A DNA stretch of 64,000 nt from CAVRXQ01 sp963831155 (GTDB lineage Bacteria; Actinomycetota; Acidimicrobiia; Acidimicrobiales; Bog-793). This document shows, in pieces, positions 1 through 8,425 of this stretch. The notes under the pieces are model-generated. The model was given only the letters and a program-made list of their open reading frames with translations, had not been told where the DNA came from and did not search any database. Numbering within the stretch: the stretch's first letter is position 1; each line of letters opens with the position of its first letter. The position numbers and the translations under genes were made by a program. Location: NCBI GenBank assembly GCA_963831155.1, contig CAWHOY010000005.1:310001-374000 (forward strand), in the 5' to 3' direction.

Positions 1-1
1 C

Positions 2-427
2 GAGGGCGTGACGTCTGTTTCACTCGTCCCCGAAGATGCGCCGGTGCCCGTCGCCGCGATCGAGGCGATCGAACATGCCGATCAGATCGTCATCGGTCCC
101 GGTTCGCTCTTCACGAGCGTGCTCGCCGCGCTCGCGCCGGCGCCCATCGGCGCCGCGTTGGCCAGGACGTCGGCGCGGCGAATCTACGTCTGCAACCTTC
201 ACGGGCAGGTCCCGGAAACGACTGGATTCGACGCCGCCGCGCATGTCGCGGCGCTGATCCGCCACGGGGTCGTGCCCGACGCCGTGATCTGCGACCGGGA
301 GCAGATGGAACTCGGCGTGCTGCCAGAAGGCGTGCGTGTCGTGATCAGCTCGGTCGCTAGCCATGATGGCTTCGTCCACGACGAGCGCGCGCTCGCCCGC
401 GCACTCGTCACCGCGGCGAACAGCTGA
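2..427 (+). CDS. yvcK: YvcK/CofD-like gluconeogenesis factor, C-terminal part
   Basis: The gene is cut by the window start; about 141 C-terminal residues are visible and the frame is open to base 2. The text HADQIVIGPGSLFTSVL followed by RIYVCNLHGQVPETTGF matches the conserved C-terminal half of the YvcK/CofD-like fold. In Firmicutes and actinobacteria this family binds UDP-sugars and controls gluconeogenic growth and cell-wall precursor allocation. Its place upstream of gap-pgk-tpiA fits the actinobacterial rapZ-yvcK-whiA-gap order, except that whiA does not follow here. The product is expected to be cytoplasmic. Confidence 0.85.
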   Translation, partial: EGVTSVSLVPEDAPVPVAAIEAIEHADQIVIGPGSLFTSVLAALAPAPIGAALARTSARRIYVCNLHGQVPETTGFDAAAHVAALIRHGVVPDAVICDREQMELGVLPEGVRVVISSVASHDGFVHDERALARALVTAANS

Positions 428-470
428 CGCAGACCCCCTCGATGAGGCTCCCTCTCCCGACGATACGCAC

Positions 471-560
471 GTGGCACAAGCCGACCGCACCTTCAAGTGC
501 CTTCTGTATCCGACCGCCCGCCAAGAGCAGCTTCTAACGCGGCTTCTTGAACTTGGGCCG
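471..560 (+). pseudogene. IS200/IS605-type TnpB (OrfB) N-terminal scar
   Basis: From the GTG at 471 the frame reads RTFKCLLYPTARQEQLLTRL, the typical first residues of TnpB proteins (an aromatic/basic strand, then YPT and a helix). After about 30 residues the similarity stops and the frame ends at 617 in unrelated arginine-rich text. No zinc ribbon or RuvC motif follows. I read it as a leftover of an IS605/IS607 element in the yvcK-gap gap, where whiA is usually found. The match is short, so identity is moderate. Confidence 0.5.
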
Positions 561-731
561 CCACGGGCCGGCAGCCTCTCGCTGCGCAGGGTCGAAGCCG
601 GCCCAGTGCCCCGTTAGCCTCTGGCGAAGGACGTGGTTGGCCGCGAGTCCCAACTGGCGCGGCGCTGGTCGCGACACCGAGAGTCAAGTCACGGGTCTCG
701 GTCCACATGCGAACAGAAAGATGGTGACGTG

Positions 732-1751
732 ATGACGGTACGGGTCGGCATCAACGGATTCGGAAGGATCGGGAGGAACTTCCTTCGCGCGTCTCGAGAG
801 TCGTCCTCGGCGATCGAGATCGTCGCGGTCAACGATCTCCTCTCGCCGGAGGTCAACGCCCACCTCCTCCGTTATGACTCGACGTATCGGCGTTTCCCCG
901 GCACGGTCGAGGTGAAGGGGAGCGACCTCGTCGTCGACGGCAAGACGATCACGGTCTTCGCGGAGAAGGACCCTGCGCAGCTCAAGTGGTCCGAGGTCGG
1001 TGCCGACGTCGTCATCGAATCGACCGGCCGGTTCACCAAGCGCGACGCCGCAGCCGCCCACCTGCAGGGTGGCGCGAAGCGCGTCATCATCTCCGCACCG
1101 TCAAACGACGCCGACGCGACGTTCGTCGTCGGTGTCAACGATACGGAATTCGATCCACAGCGCCATGTCGTCATCTCGAACGCCTCCTGCACGACGAACT
1201 GCTTCGTTCCGATGATGAAGGTGCTCGACGATGCGTTCGGGATCGACAAGGGAATGATGACGACGGTGCACGCGTACACGAACGACCAATCGCTCCTCGA
1301 TCTGGCGCGCGAAAACTTGCACCGCGCGCGGGCGGCCGCCGTGAACATCGTGCCGACGACGACCGGCGCTGCGCGCGCGACGGGCCTTGTGATGACGAAC
1401 ATGAAGGGCCGTCTGGATGGCACCTCGCTCCGCGTGCCGTTGCCGGTCGGTTCGATCACCGACTGGACGGGGATCCTCAACGCCGAGGCCGACGTCGCCG
1501 CGATCAACGCCGCGTTCAAACAGGCGGCTGGCTCTGGACCGCTGTCGAGGGTCCTCGTCTACAACGAGGACCCGATCGTCTCATCGGACATCGTCGGCTC
1601 GCCGGCGTCCTGCACCTTCGACGCGGGAATGACGATGACGATGCCCCTCGACGGGGCAAAGTCGCTCGCGAAGGTCTTCGGCTGGTACGACAACGAGTGG
1701 GGCTACTCGCACCGCCTCGTCGATCTCGCCGCAATCGTCGGCGCGGCGTGA
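732..1751 (+). CDS. gap: glyceraldehyde-3-phosphate dehydrogenase (type I)
   Basis: 339 residues, the family's normal length. It converts glyceraldehyde-3-phosphate, NAD+ and phosphate to 1,3-bisphosphoglycerate in cytoplasmic glycolysis. Visible signatures are the Rossmann start VRVGINGFGRIGRNFLRA, the catalytic SNASCTTNC motif near residues 153-161 with the active-site Cys, the phosphate site TVHAYTNDQ, and the C-terminal WYDNEWGYSHR. The ATG at 732 is chosen because the homologous N-terminus begins there; the longer open frame upstream is unlike the family. The stop overlaps the GTG of pgk by 4 bases, so the genes are translationally coupled. Confidence 0.97.
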   Translation: MTVRVGINGFGRIGRNFLRASRESSSAIEIVAVNDLLSPEVNAHLLRYDSTYRRFPGTVEVKGSDLVVDGKTITVFAEKDPAQLKWSEVGADVVIESTGRFTKRDAAAAHLQGGAKRVIISAPSNDADATFVVGVNDTEFDPQRHVVISNASCTTNCFVPMMKVLDDAFGIDKGMMTTVHAYTNDQSLLDLARENLHRARAAAVNIVPTTTGAARATGLVMTNMKGRLDGTSLRVPLPVGSITDWTGILNAEADVAAINAAFKQAAGSGPLSRVLVYNEDPIVSSDIVGSPASCTFDAGMTMTMPLDGAKSLAKVFGWYDNEWGYSHRLVDLAAIVGAA

Positions 1752-2923
1752 CGGCACGCCTGCCGCTTCTCGAGGACCTGCCGGAGGTCGCCGGGAAGTC
1801 GGTGCTCGTCCGCGTCGACTTCAACGTCCCGATCCGAGAGGTCGACGGACGACGCGTCGTCGGTGACGACTTCCGCATCAAGAGCGCCGTCCCGACGCTG
1901 CGCTGGCTCGTCGACCGGGGAGCGAAGGTGACGTGCGCCACCCACCTAGGACGACCGAAGGGCACGCCCGATCCCGCCTACGACGTGGCGCCCGTTCGCG
2001 AGCGTCTTGCCGAGATCCTTCCGGGCATCGCGCTCATGGAGAATCTGCGGTTCGATCCTGGGGAGGAGGCGAACGATCCGGCGTTCGTCGACCGCCTCGT
2101 CGAGGGTCAGGACTGCTACGTGAACGACGCATTCGGTTCCTCGCACCGTGCCCATGCGTCGATCGTCGGGCCGCCCACTCGGCTTCCATCCGCGGCGGGC
2201 AGGCTGCTCGCCCGGGAGGCCGAGGTGATCGGCGGTTTGCTGGCTTCACCGCAACGCCCGTTCATCGCCGTGCTCGGTGGCGCAAAGATCGCCGACAAGC
2301 TCGGCGTCGTGCGTGCCCTGGCGGCGAAGGCGGACACGGTGCTGATCGGCGGTGGGATGTCGTACACGTTCCTCGTGGCGAGGGGCGAAAAGATCGGAGA
2401 ATCGTTGTTCGACGCAACGAAGCTCGACGAGTGCAAGGCGCTGCTGTCTGGTTCGTTCGACATCCGGCTGCCGAGTGATGTCGTCGCCATCGGTCCCCGC
2501 GGCACGCTTCGCCCAGGGGAGGATTCGGCGGACGACGCCGACCCGATTGACACGTTCACCGGCGGCATACCGGACGGCTGGGAGGGGGTCGACATCGGTG
2601 AGGAGACGCGTATCGGGTACGCCAAGCTGATCCACGGTGCGGGGACGGTGTTTTGGAACGGACCGGTCGGATTCTTCGAGGACCCGCGTTTCGCGTATGG
2701 CACGCGCGCGCTCGCAGAGTCACTGGCGTCGTCCGACGGGTTCACCGTCGTCGGTGGGGGCGACGTCGTCGCTGCGATCGACGGTTTCGGTCTTGAGAAC
2801 AAGATCGATTTCGTCTCGACCGGAGGTGGCGCATCGCTCGAGCTCTTGGAGTACGGCGATCTCCCGGGCCTCGCTGCCCTTCGATCGGCATCCAACGCGC
2901 CACGCGACGGGGGCGGCGCGTGA
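1748..2923 (+). CDS. pgk: phosphoglycerate kinase
   Basis: 391 residues. It transfers phosphate from 1,3-bisphosphoglycerate to ADP. The N-terminal substrate-site signature KSVLVRVDFNVP, the HLGRPKG loop and YVNDAFGSSHR are present. The C-terminal nucleotide domain has VLGGAKIADKLGV, the NGPVGFFE segment and the terminal GGGDVVAAI with FVSTGGGASLEL. The GTG start at 1748 overlaps the gap stop in GTGA and places the first conserved residues about 15 codons in. The reading frame is open much further upstream, but that part is a shadow of gap. Confidence 0.97.
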   Translation: MTARLPLLEDLPEVAGKSVLVRVDFNVPIREVDGRRVVGDDFRIKSAVPTLRWLVDRGAKVTCATHLGRPKGTPDPAYDVAPVRERLAEILPGIALMENLRFDPGEEANDPAFVDRLVEGQDCYVNDAFGSSHRAHASIVGPPTRLPSAAGRLLAREAEVIGGLLASPQRPFIAVLGGAKIADKLGVVRALAAKADTVLIGGGMSYTFLVARGEKIGESLFDATKLDECKALLSGSFDIRLPSDVVAIGPRGTLRPGEDSADDADPIDTFTGGIPDGWEGVDIGEETRIGYAKLIHGAGTVFWNGPVGFFEDPRFAYGTRALAESLASSDGFTVVGGGDVVAAIDGFGLENKIDFVSTGGGASLELLEYGDLPGLAALRSASNAPRDGGGA

Positions 2924-3696
2924 CAGCTGAGCGCGGCGCGCTGATCAGCGGCAACTGGAAGATGAACGAGAACCACTACGAGGCGCTGAAGCTCGTTCAA
3001 GAATTCGCAGCGCTGCTGCTGCAGGGTGCGATTCCCCAAGGACGCGAGGTCAGTATCCATCCACCGTTCACGTCGTTGCGCACTGTGCAGACCGCGGTCG
3101 AAACCGATCACGTTCCTGTCGCGCTCGGCGCGCAGAATTGTTACTTCGAGGACCGCGGCGCGTACACCGGAGAGGTGAGCCCAGAGATGCTCGCCCGCCT
3201 CAACGTCCGTTTCGTTATCTGCGGGCATTCCGAGCGCCGCCAGTACTTCGACGAGACCGATGAGATCGTGAGAAAGAAGGTCGACGCCGTTCTCCGACAC
3301 GGCATGTGCCCGATCGTTTGCGTCGGCGAGACCCTCGTAGAACGCGAAGCAGGCGATGCGGAAAGCAAAGTCCGTCGCCAGGTCGCGGCGGCGTTCGAAG
3401 GGATGAAGTCCGACGTCGTCGCGGGCTGTGTGGTCGCGTACGAGCCGATCTGGGCGATCGGGACGGGCGAGACGGCAAGCGCCAAGGATGCCCAGGAGAT
3501 GTGCGGCGTCGCGCGCGAGGAGGTGGCCCGATTCGCCAAGTCGGCGGCTGCGGCGATCCGCATCCAGTACGGCGGGTCGGTAACCCCGGAAAGCGCTCCC
3601 GAACTGATCGCCGGGGAGGACGTCGACGGCTTTCTGGTCGGCGGCGCCAGCCTCGACGCCCAGAAGTTCTTTTCGATCGTCCGGGCGGGCGCGTAG
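2920..3696 (+). CDS. tpiA: triosephosphate isomerase
   Basis: 258 residues, usual TIM length. It interconverts dihydroxyacetone phosphate and glyceraldehyde-3-phosphate. The start region ISGNWKMNENH carries the active-site Asn and Lys. The electrophilic His is in VICGHSERRQYF, the catalytic Glu in VVAYEPIWAIGTG, and the phosphate loops are in IQYGGSVTPE and FLVGGASLD. The GTG start overlaps the pgk stop by 4 bases, giving a tightly coupled three-gene glycolytic operon. Confidence 0.97.
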   Translation: MTAERGALISGNWKMNENHYEALKLVQEFAALLLQGAIPQGREVSIHPPFTSLRTVQTAVETDHVPVALGAQNCYFEDRGAYTGEVSPEMLARLNVRFVICGHSERRQYFDETDEIVRKKVDAVLRHGMCPIVCVGETLVEREAGDAESKVRRQVAAAFEGMKSDVVAGCVVAYEPIWAIGTGETASAKDAQEMCGVAREEVARFAKSAAAAIRIQYGGSVTPESAPELIAGEDVDGFLVGGASLDAQKFFSIVRAGA

Positions 3697-3778
3697 GAAC
3701 GGTGCGCGTCGATTCCCAGTTCAGTGGGCTGGTAACCTGCGTGGCGCTCCATTTGGAGGACCGAGGAGGATCCTGAAC

Positions 3779-4009
3779 GTGCTGACCGACGTCATCGTCG
3801 GGATCTTGACCGCCGCATCGTTCGCGCTGATCCTGCTCATCTTGTTGCACTCTGGGCGCGGCGGCGGCCTCTCCGACATGTTCGGGTCGACGGTCGGATC
3901 CGCAGCGGCTGGGTCGACTGTCGCCGAGAAGAACCTCGACCGCCTGACGATCACCGTCGCGGTGATCTTCGCCTTCTCGGTGGTGATCATCGGCATCAGG
4001 TGGGGCTAG
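3779..4009 (+). CDS. secG: preprotein translocase subunit SecG
   Basis: 76 residues with two hydrophobic helices (about 5-23 and 53-72) and the glycine-rich SGRGGGLSDMFGS loop between them, diagnostic for SecG. It is the accessory channel subunit that assists the SecYEG translocon in the plasma membrane. The GTG at 3779 follows a strong Shine-Dalgarno GAGGAGGA at 3763-3770. It lies 82 bases after tpiA, the usual position in actinobacteria. Its last codons overlap the GTG of the next gene. Confidence 0.95.
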   Translation: MLTDVIVGILTAASFALILLILLHSGRGGGLSDMFGSTVGSAAAGSTVAEKNLDRLTITVAVIFAFSVVIIGIRWG

Positions 4010-5811
4010 GGCCCGCCGCAGCTCTTTTAGCTGTCGTCCTCGCGGCGCTCGGCACGGCGACGGCCGTATCGCCTACGTCGACGGCAGCAGCGAGCCCTTC
4101 GAGCGGCACGATCACCTTGAAGTCGGGCGGCATCGTCACGGTTGCGGTCCAGAGCCTGCCGACGGAGTTCAACCCTGCGACGCCAGCGGGCTCAAACGCG
4201 GTCACCCAAATGGTGATGGAACAGGTCTGGCCACAGCCGTTCGTCGTCGGCTCCGGCATGCGCGTCGACACCGGCCCGGGGCTCATCACCGCAGCTGAAC
4301 TCGTCGGGGTGAAGCCACAAACCGTGGTGTACACGCTGGCCAGGGGCGCACGATGGTCCGACGGCGTGCCGATCTCGGTTGCCGATTTCGTCTACGACTG
4401 GCACGAATTCGTCGCCGAAGGTCCGTTGCTCCCGGCATCGTTCCCGCTGGCGGGCTACGAAGCGATCGCCTCGATCAGCGCCACGAAAAACGACACCGTC
4501 ACCGTCGTCTTCAAGACGCCGTACGCAGACTGGCAGGCGCTGTTCGCGAACCTCGTTCCTGCGCACGTCGCCGAACGGTACGGATGGACGGCCGCCTTCG
4601 CCGGTCCGGACCCGGCCCACCTCGTGTCCGGCGGACCATTCATCGTCTCGAAGGTCGTACCCGGTCGCGAACTTGTCCTGTCGCGCAACCCGATGTACTG
4701 GGAAAAGTCGGCGCGTCTCTTAGAGATCATCTTCAAAGTCGAACAGAATGCGGCCGCGACGTTGTCGGACCTCGCTTCGGGGAGCGTCGACGTCGCCGAA
4801 CTCGATCCGGGGCCGGCCGTCTCGTCCACGGTCCTCCGCAGCGAAGACCTCGACGCCGTGAACGAACTGTCACCAGTGATGTGGCAACTCGATTTTAATC
4901 TCGCCGACCCGACGCTGTCCTCGCTCGACCTCCGACTCGCGCTGGCGAATCTGATCAATCGCGCGCAGCTCGTATCGGATTCCGCGGGTCTTCTGAGCGC
5001 GAACGCGTTCGCGTCGTCGAACCATCTGTACGGAGCTGGAGATCCAGGCCATCGGGGAGACGACGGACCCTACAAAGGATCGAGTCTCACGATCGCTGAC
5101 CAATTACTGGAGTCGTCCGGATACTCCGTCAATCGCGATGGGCTAGTCACGTCGCCGAATGGGAACGCGCTCGTGCTCACCATCACCGGCCCCACGGGCA
5201 ATCCGCTGATCGAGCGGGTCGAGGACGAACTGCAGGCGCAACTTCTCTCGGCGGGAATCGGCCTGCGGATCCAGAACGTCTCTTTGTCGACGCTTCTCGA
5301 CATCGAGCTTCCCCGAGGTGAGTACCAGCTCGCGATCGCACCATATCTATTGTCCCGCTTTCCCTCGACGACCGAGGGCCTCTACACCGATCCCGTCGGA
5401 CCGACACCAAGCCTTCAGCCCACGCCGAGCGCGCCCGTGCCTGCCGGGAGTTCGATCTACAGCGCGGGATCAGAGTCGGAACCATCCGCGGATTCGGCCG
5501 ACGCTGTGACCCGCGATGTGCTCGGATTCGACGACCCAGTTATCACCGCTCTCTATTCGCGTGCGATCTCGCAGCTCAATTTCCTCAAGGCGTCGAACCT
5601 GTACAACGACATCGACTCGCAGCTGTGGGTCGAGATGGTGGCCCTGCCGCTGTTCCAAGAACCGACGGTCCTCATCTACCGGGACAGCCTCGTGAACGTG
5701 AGCTACTCCTCTTCTTGGGCTGGGCCGATGTGGAACGCGGAACAGTGGGGGATCCAGCTGAGTCCTCCGCCGACCACGACGACGACCTTGGCACCCGTCC
5801 CGGCGGGATGA
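4000..5811 (+). CDS. ABC transporter substrate-binding protein, family 5 (peptide/nickel type)
   Basis: 603 residues. A hydrophobic, signal-like N-terminus (residues 1-31) is followed by the SBP_bac_5 domain. Typical text includes WSDGVPISVADFVYDWHEFV (residues 115-134), FKTPYADWQALF and LRLALANLINRAQLV. Such proteins capture oligopeptides or similar ligands outside the membrane. No lipobox Cys is seen and the signal lacks a clear basic n-region, so the true start could differ. The GTG at 4000 overlaps the secG stop, suggesting coupling. The permease and ATPase genes are not in the window. The proline/threonine-rich tail is low complexity. Confidence 0.85.
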   Translation: MGLGPAAALLAVVLAALGTATAVSPTSTAAASPSSGTITLKSGGIVTVAVQSLPTEFNPATPAGSNAVTQMVMEQVWPQPFVVGSGMRVDTGPGLITAAELVGVKPQTVVYTLARGARWSDGVPISVADFVYDWHEFVAEGPLLPASFPLAGYEAIASISATKNDTVTVVFKTPYADWQALFANLVPAHVAERYGWTAAFAGPDPAHLVSGGPFIVSKVVPGRELVLSRNPMYWEKSARLLEIIFKVEQNAAATLSDLASGSVDVAELDPGPAVSSTVLRSEDLDAVNELSPVMWQLDFNLADPTLSSLDLRLALANLINRAQLVSDSAGLLSANAFASSNHLYGAGDPGHRGDDGPYKGSSLTIADQLLESSGYSVNRDGLVTSPNGNALVLTITGPTGNPLIERVEDELQAQLLSAGIGLRIQNVSLSTLLDIELPRGEYQLAIAPYLLSRFPSTTEGLYTDPVGPTPSLQPTPSAPVPAGSSIYSAGSESEPSADSADAVTRDVLGFDDPVITALYSRAISQLNFLKASNLYNDIDSQLWVEMVALPLFQEPTVLIYRDSLVNVSYSSSWAGPMWNAEQWGIQLSPPPTTTTTLAPVPAG

Positions 5812-5878
5812 GGCGTTTCGGATTCCCGTTTTCGAAGCGGTAGCCTCACCGCGCTCGGTTCGATCCGAGTTCGTGCAC

Positions 5879-5962
5879 GTCGGAGTGGCGGAATAGGCAG
5901 ACGCGCCAGCTTGAGGGGCTGGTGCCCGCAAGGGCGTGCGGGTTCAAGTCCCGCCTCCGACA
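5879..5962 (+). tRNA. tRNA-Leu (anticodon GAG)
   Basis: The 7-bp acceptor GTCGGAG pairs with CTCCGAC at 5955-5961, with discriminator A at 5962. The anticodon stem CCAGC/GCTGG encloses loop TTGAGGG, so the anticodon is GAG. A long variable arm (GCCCGCAAGGGC) and T arm CGGGTTCAAGTCCCG are present, as expected for class II tRNA-Leu. CCA is not encoded. The 3' half serves as the attachment site of the island that follows. Confidence 0.95.
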
Positions 5963-5963
5963 C
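5909..5963 (+). repeat. attL: 3' end of tRNA-Leu, copy 1 of a 55-bp direct repeat
   Basis: These 55 bases, from the anticodon stem to one base past the discriminator, recur without mismatch at 35126-35180. Flanking bases differ on both sides (A/C before, C/G after). With a tyrosine integrase 103 bases downstream, this is the classic layout of an island integrated into a tRNA gene while restoring it. The left copy keeps the full tRNA. Confidence 0.93.
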
Positions 5964-6021
5964 CCATTCTGACTAGGTGTTTTGTTCCTCCAGGTCTGCA
6001 GGTATCCTCCGCGGGTCGGCC

Positions 6022-6049
6022 TCCTGCTAAACATCTGCTAAACAACGGC
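6022..6049 (+). repeat. candidate integrase arm-type site, left
   Basis: Contains two CTGCTAA boxes 11 bases apart, followed by ACAACGGC. The same 28-base arrangement (25 of 28 identical by eye) is found at 35002-35029, near the other island end. One-turn spacing of short boxes near an att core is typical of tyrosine-integrase arm sites. Binding is inferred, not shown. Confidence 0.55.
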
Positions 6050-6065
6050 AGGGACGGGGGGATTC

Positions 6066-7226
6066 TTGGCGAGTTCGTCGGAGCGGACGAAGGCCCCGGG
6101 TGTGTACCGGCGGGGGAATGGCTTCGCGTACGTCGTTTCGTTACCCAGAGATCCGCGCTCAGGGCGTCGTCAGCAGAAGTGGGTCGGGGGGTTCGAGACC
6201 GTTGCTGAGGCAAAGGCAGCGCGTTCTCGAGCGCTGGCGGAGCTCGCGCAACACACGTACCTACCGCCGTCGAAGCTGACTTTTACCGAGTTCTTTGAGG
6301 ATCAATGGCTCCCAGCGCAGCGAACTCGGGTGAGACCGGGCACGCTTGAGCTCTATAAGCAGGAGTGGCGACGCGTCGAGCCTCGCTTGGGTAACTTCCA
6401 GTTGCGTTCCATCACGCCAGCCCGCTTGCAGTCGGTATACGCGGATCTTCTTGAATCCGGTAACCGAAAACGGGGGCCTCTCAGTCCGCGTTCGGTCCAA
6501 ATCACGCACGCCTTCATTCACCGATGCTTCGTCGACGCCGTTCGTTGGGGGCTCCTTGACCGCAACCCTGCCGGTCTCGTCGACAAACCCTTGGCCCCTC
6601 GGCCTGACATGCGCGTGTGGACGCCGTCACAGGTCGGCGCCTTTCTCGCCTTCGCGGGTCGGGATCGGCTAGCGCCACTCTGGCGGCTCCTGGCAACTAC
6701 CGGCCTACGTCGTGGTGAAGCTCTCGGCTTGCGATGGACCGACGTCGATCTTGAGAACGCGCGTCTCTCTGTCCAGCAATCTCTGCTCGAGTACCGCCGA
6801 GGCAACGCGGTCTTTGGTGAACCCAAAACGTCAAACGCCCGTCGGTCGATCGACCTTGACGCGCAGACGGTCGCGGTGCTCAAGAGATGGCGAGTCCAGA
6901 TAGCCGAAGAACAGCTCCGCGCCGGGTCGGCTTGCGAACGTTCACCATTGATCTTCGTCGACGAGTTCGGTCGGCCGTTGAATCCCGAAACGGTTTCGAG
7001 AATCTTCCCGCGCCTTGAGCTGCAAGCTGGCCTTCCTCATATAGGCCTGCATGGTCTCCGCCACAGCCATGCGACAGCGATGCTGGCGGCAGGGATATCG
7101 CCGAAGGTCGCTCAGGAGCGGCTCGGGCACTTCTCGGTGAGCCTCACGCTGGACACGTATTCGCACACCATCGCCGGCATGCAAGCTGAGGCCGCGCGAC
7201 GTGTTGCGGAACTCATCGACGAGTGA
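6066..7226 (+). CDS. int: tyrosine-type site-specific integrase of the island
   Basis: 386 residues. The N-terminal AP2-like arm-binding region (about 12-60) has VYRRGNGFAYVVSLPRDP. A SAM-like core-binding domain (70-175) follows, then the catalytic domain (185-386). The catalytic set is complete: R215 in TTGLRRGEALGLRW, K254 in GEPKTSNARRS, H329 and R332 in HGLRHSHAT, H355 in RLGHFSVSL, and nucleophile Y365 in LDTYSH. The start is TTG at 6066 behind a G-rich Shine-Dalgarno. It lies just inside attL and reads away from tRNA-Leu, so it presumably recombines the tRNA-Leu core with the island's attP. Confidence 0.93.
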   Translation: MASSSERTKAPGVYRRGNGFAYVVSLPRDPRSGRRQQKWVGGFETVAEAKAARSRALAELAQHTYLPPSKLTFTEFFEDQWLPAQRTRVRPGTLELYKQEWRRVEPRLGNFQLRSITPARLQSVYADLLESGNRKRGPLSPRSVQITHAFIHRCFVDAVRWGLLDRNPAGLVDKPLAPRPDMRVWTPSQVGAFLAFAGRDRLAPLWRLLATTGLRRGEALGLRWTDVDLENARLSVQQSLLEYRRGNAVFGEPKTSNARRSIDLDAQTVAVLKRWRVQIAEEQLRAGSACERSPLIFVDEFGRPLNPETVSRIFPRLELQAGLPHIGLHGLRHSHATAMLAAGISPKVAQERLGHFSVSLTLDTYSHTIAGMQAEAARRVAELIDE

Positions 7227-7481
7227 GGTTCCGCCTACCTTGAGCGATCCCTGGACGGTCTCGGGAACATGTAGGAGTGACCCGACGCAGCCTCGCGTTC
7301 AGAATTAGCTGCGCGGCGGTTCGGCGCGTAGAAGTGGTTGGCTAGCACGCCATAGCGCGCAACCTCACGATTAAACGGATAATCAAGCCGGTACGAACCG
7401 GTTCGGTCTCGTGGTTGGATGGACCGCAAACAGTGCCCGCCAAGCGGCTGAAGTGGTCGGTGTGGGCTCGCCGCGCACCGC

Positions 7482-8324
7482 ATGGAGGTCGAAATGCCTT
7501 GGTTTCCGGACTTCGTGGCCGCTGTCGAGCTTGCCCGCCGGGATGAGCAGGCAGCCGATTCGGCGGACCCGGCTGGGCAGTACCTGAGGGCAATCGAGGA
7601 AGGCGATGTGCGATCGCTTGAGTCGATCTGGCCGGGGAGCATTGTTATTGAGGATCCCCGTGCCGGCACGGTCCGGGGCCACCACCGGTTGCATGAGTTC
7701 ATACGCCACAACCAGGTCTGGCTAGTGGAGCGGCACGCCGCCACCGAGGCAGTGGCAGCGACCCGTGAGGGAAGCCGAGCCGTGCTGGAGCTAATCGCGT
7801 ACGTGGACCACGATGGGCGGCGGGTTGCCTGGCCGCTTGCCGTCGTGGCCGAGGCTCGCAGCGAGACGTCGGTGCTGTTCCGGTCTTACTGCAGCCAGTG
7901 GCCAGTAGACGGCAGGCACCATGTGCGACCGCCGATCCTCGACCTCAGCGCCGAACTCCCCGGCGCCGTGATCGGTCGCCATCTGGCGGCTTTGGCCGCG
8001 GGCGATGCCGACTCCGTCGTGAAGACCTTCGCCACCGACGGCTACCTCCGGGGTCCCTTCGACGCGCACGACGTGCATCGGGGTGCCGCTGCGTTGGTCT
8101 CGTATTACGCGATGTGCTTCAGCGCGGGCGGCGGGATCGAGTTGCAGGCTTGCTGTATCACCGACGACGGCGTGCGCTGTGTCTTCGAGTGCAACTGCCT
8201 GCGCTGGGGCCGCCACCCTCTGCCGCCCCAGGCTGGGCTGGTGGTCTTCGAGCGCCACCCTGACGGACTGCTGGCAGCGGTCCGTATCTACGACGACGTC
8301 GACCCGCCGCGCGACCTCGCATGA
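7482..8324 (+). CDS. tandem SnoaL/NTF2-like domain protein
   Basis: 280 residues (276 if the ATG at 7494 is used, which gives MPWFPDFVAAVELAR and may be the better start). Two NTF2-like cone-fold repeats can be traced, about 28-135 (YLRAIEEGDVRSLESIWPGS) and 160-275 (HLAALAAGDADSVVKTF). Such proteins bind small hydrophobic ligands or act as isomerases or hydrolases; some are regulatory. The substrate is unknown. It is the first cargo gene after the integrase and heads a co-directional run of oxidoreductases, so a role in the same pathway is possible. Confidence 0.75.
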   Translation: MEVEMPWFPDFVAAVELARRDEQAADSADPAGQYLRAIEEGDVRSLESIWPGSIVIEDPRAGTVRGHHRLHEFIRHNQVWLVERHAATEAVAATREGSRAVLELIAYVDHDGRRVAWPLAVVAEARSETSVLFRSYCSQWPVDGRHHVRPPILDLSAELPGAVIGRHLAALAAGDADSVVKTFATDGYLRGPFDAHDVHRGAAALVSYYAMCFSAGGGIELQACCITDDGVRCVFECNCLRWGRHPLPPQAGLVVFERHPDGLLAAVRIYDDVDPPRDLA

Positions 8325-8425
8325 GTACGGCCAACACTGGAAGCGCATGGGCAGCGCCGACGAGAACTAGCCAAACTGGTAGGCCGAGTACATGGTGGGC
8401 ACGCGGACGGGTCGGGGGCTGACAC

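Noticed and set aside
986..1747. Long open extension upstream of pgk on the plus strand
   Set aside because: It is the +1/-1 shadow of gap and arginine-rich; the conserved pgk start is at 1748.
2116..3300. 394-codon minus-strand frame over pgk/tpiA
   Set aside because: Antisense shadow of two certain genes, with no family-like motifs.
5964..6065. Possible excisionase gene between attL and integrase
   Set aside because: Only 102 bases with no start/stop-bounded frame of useful length.
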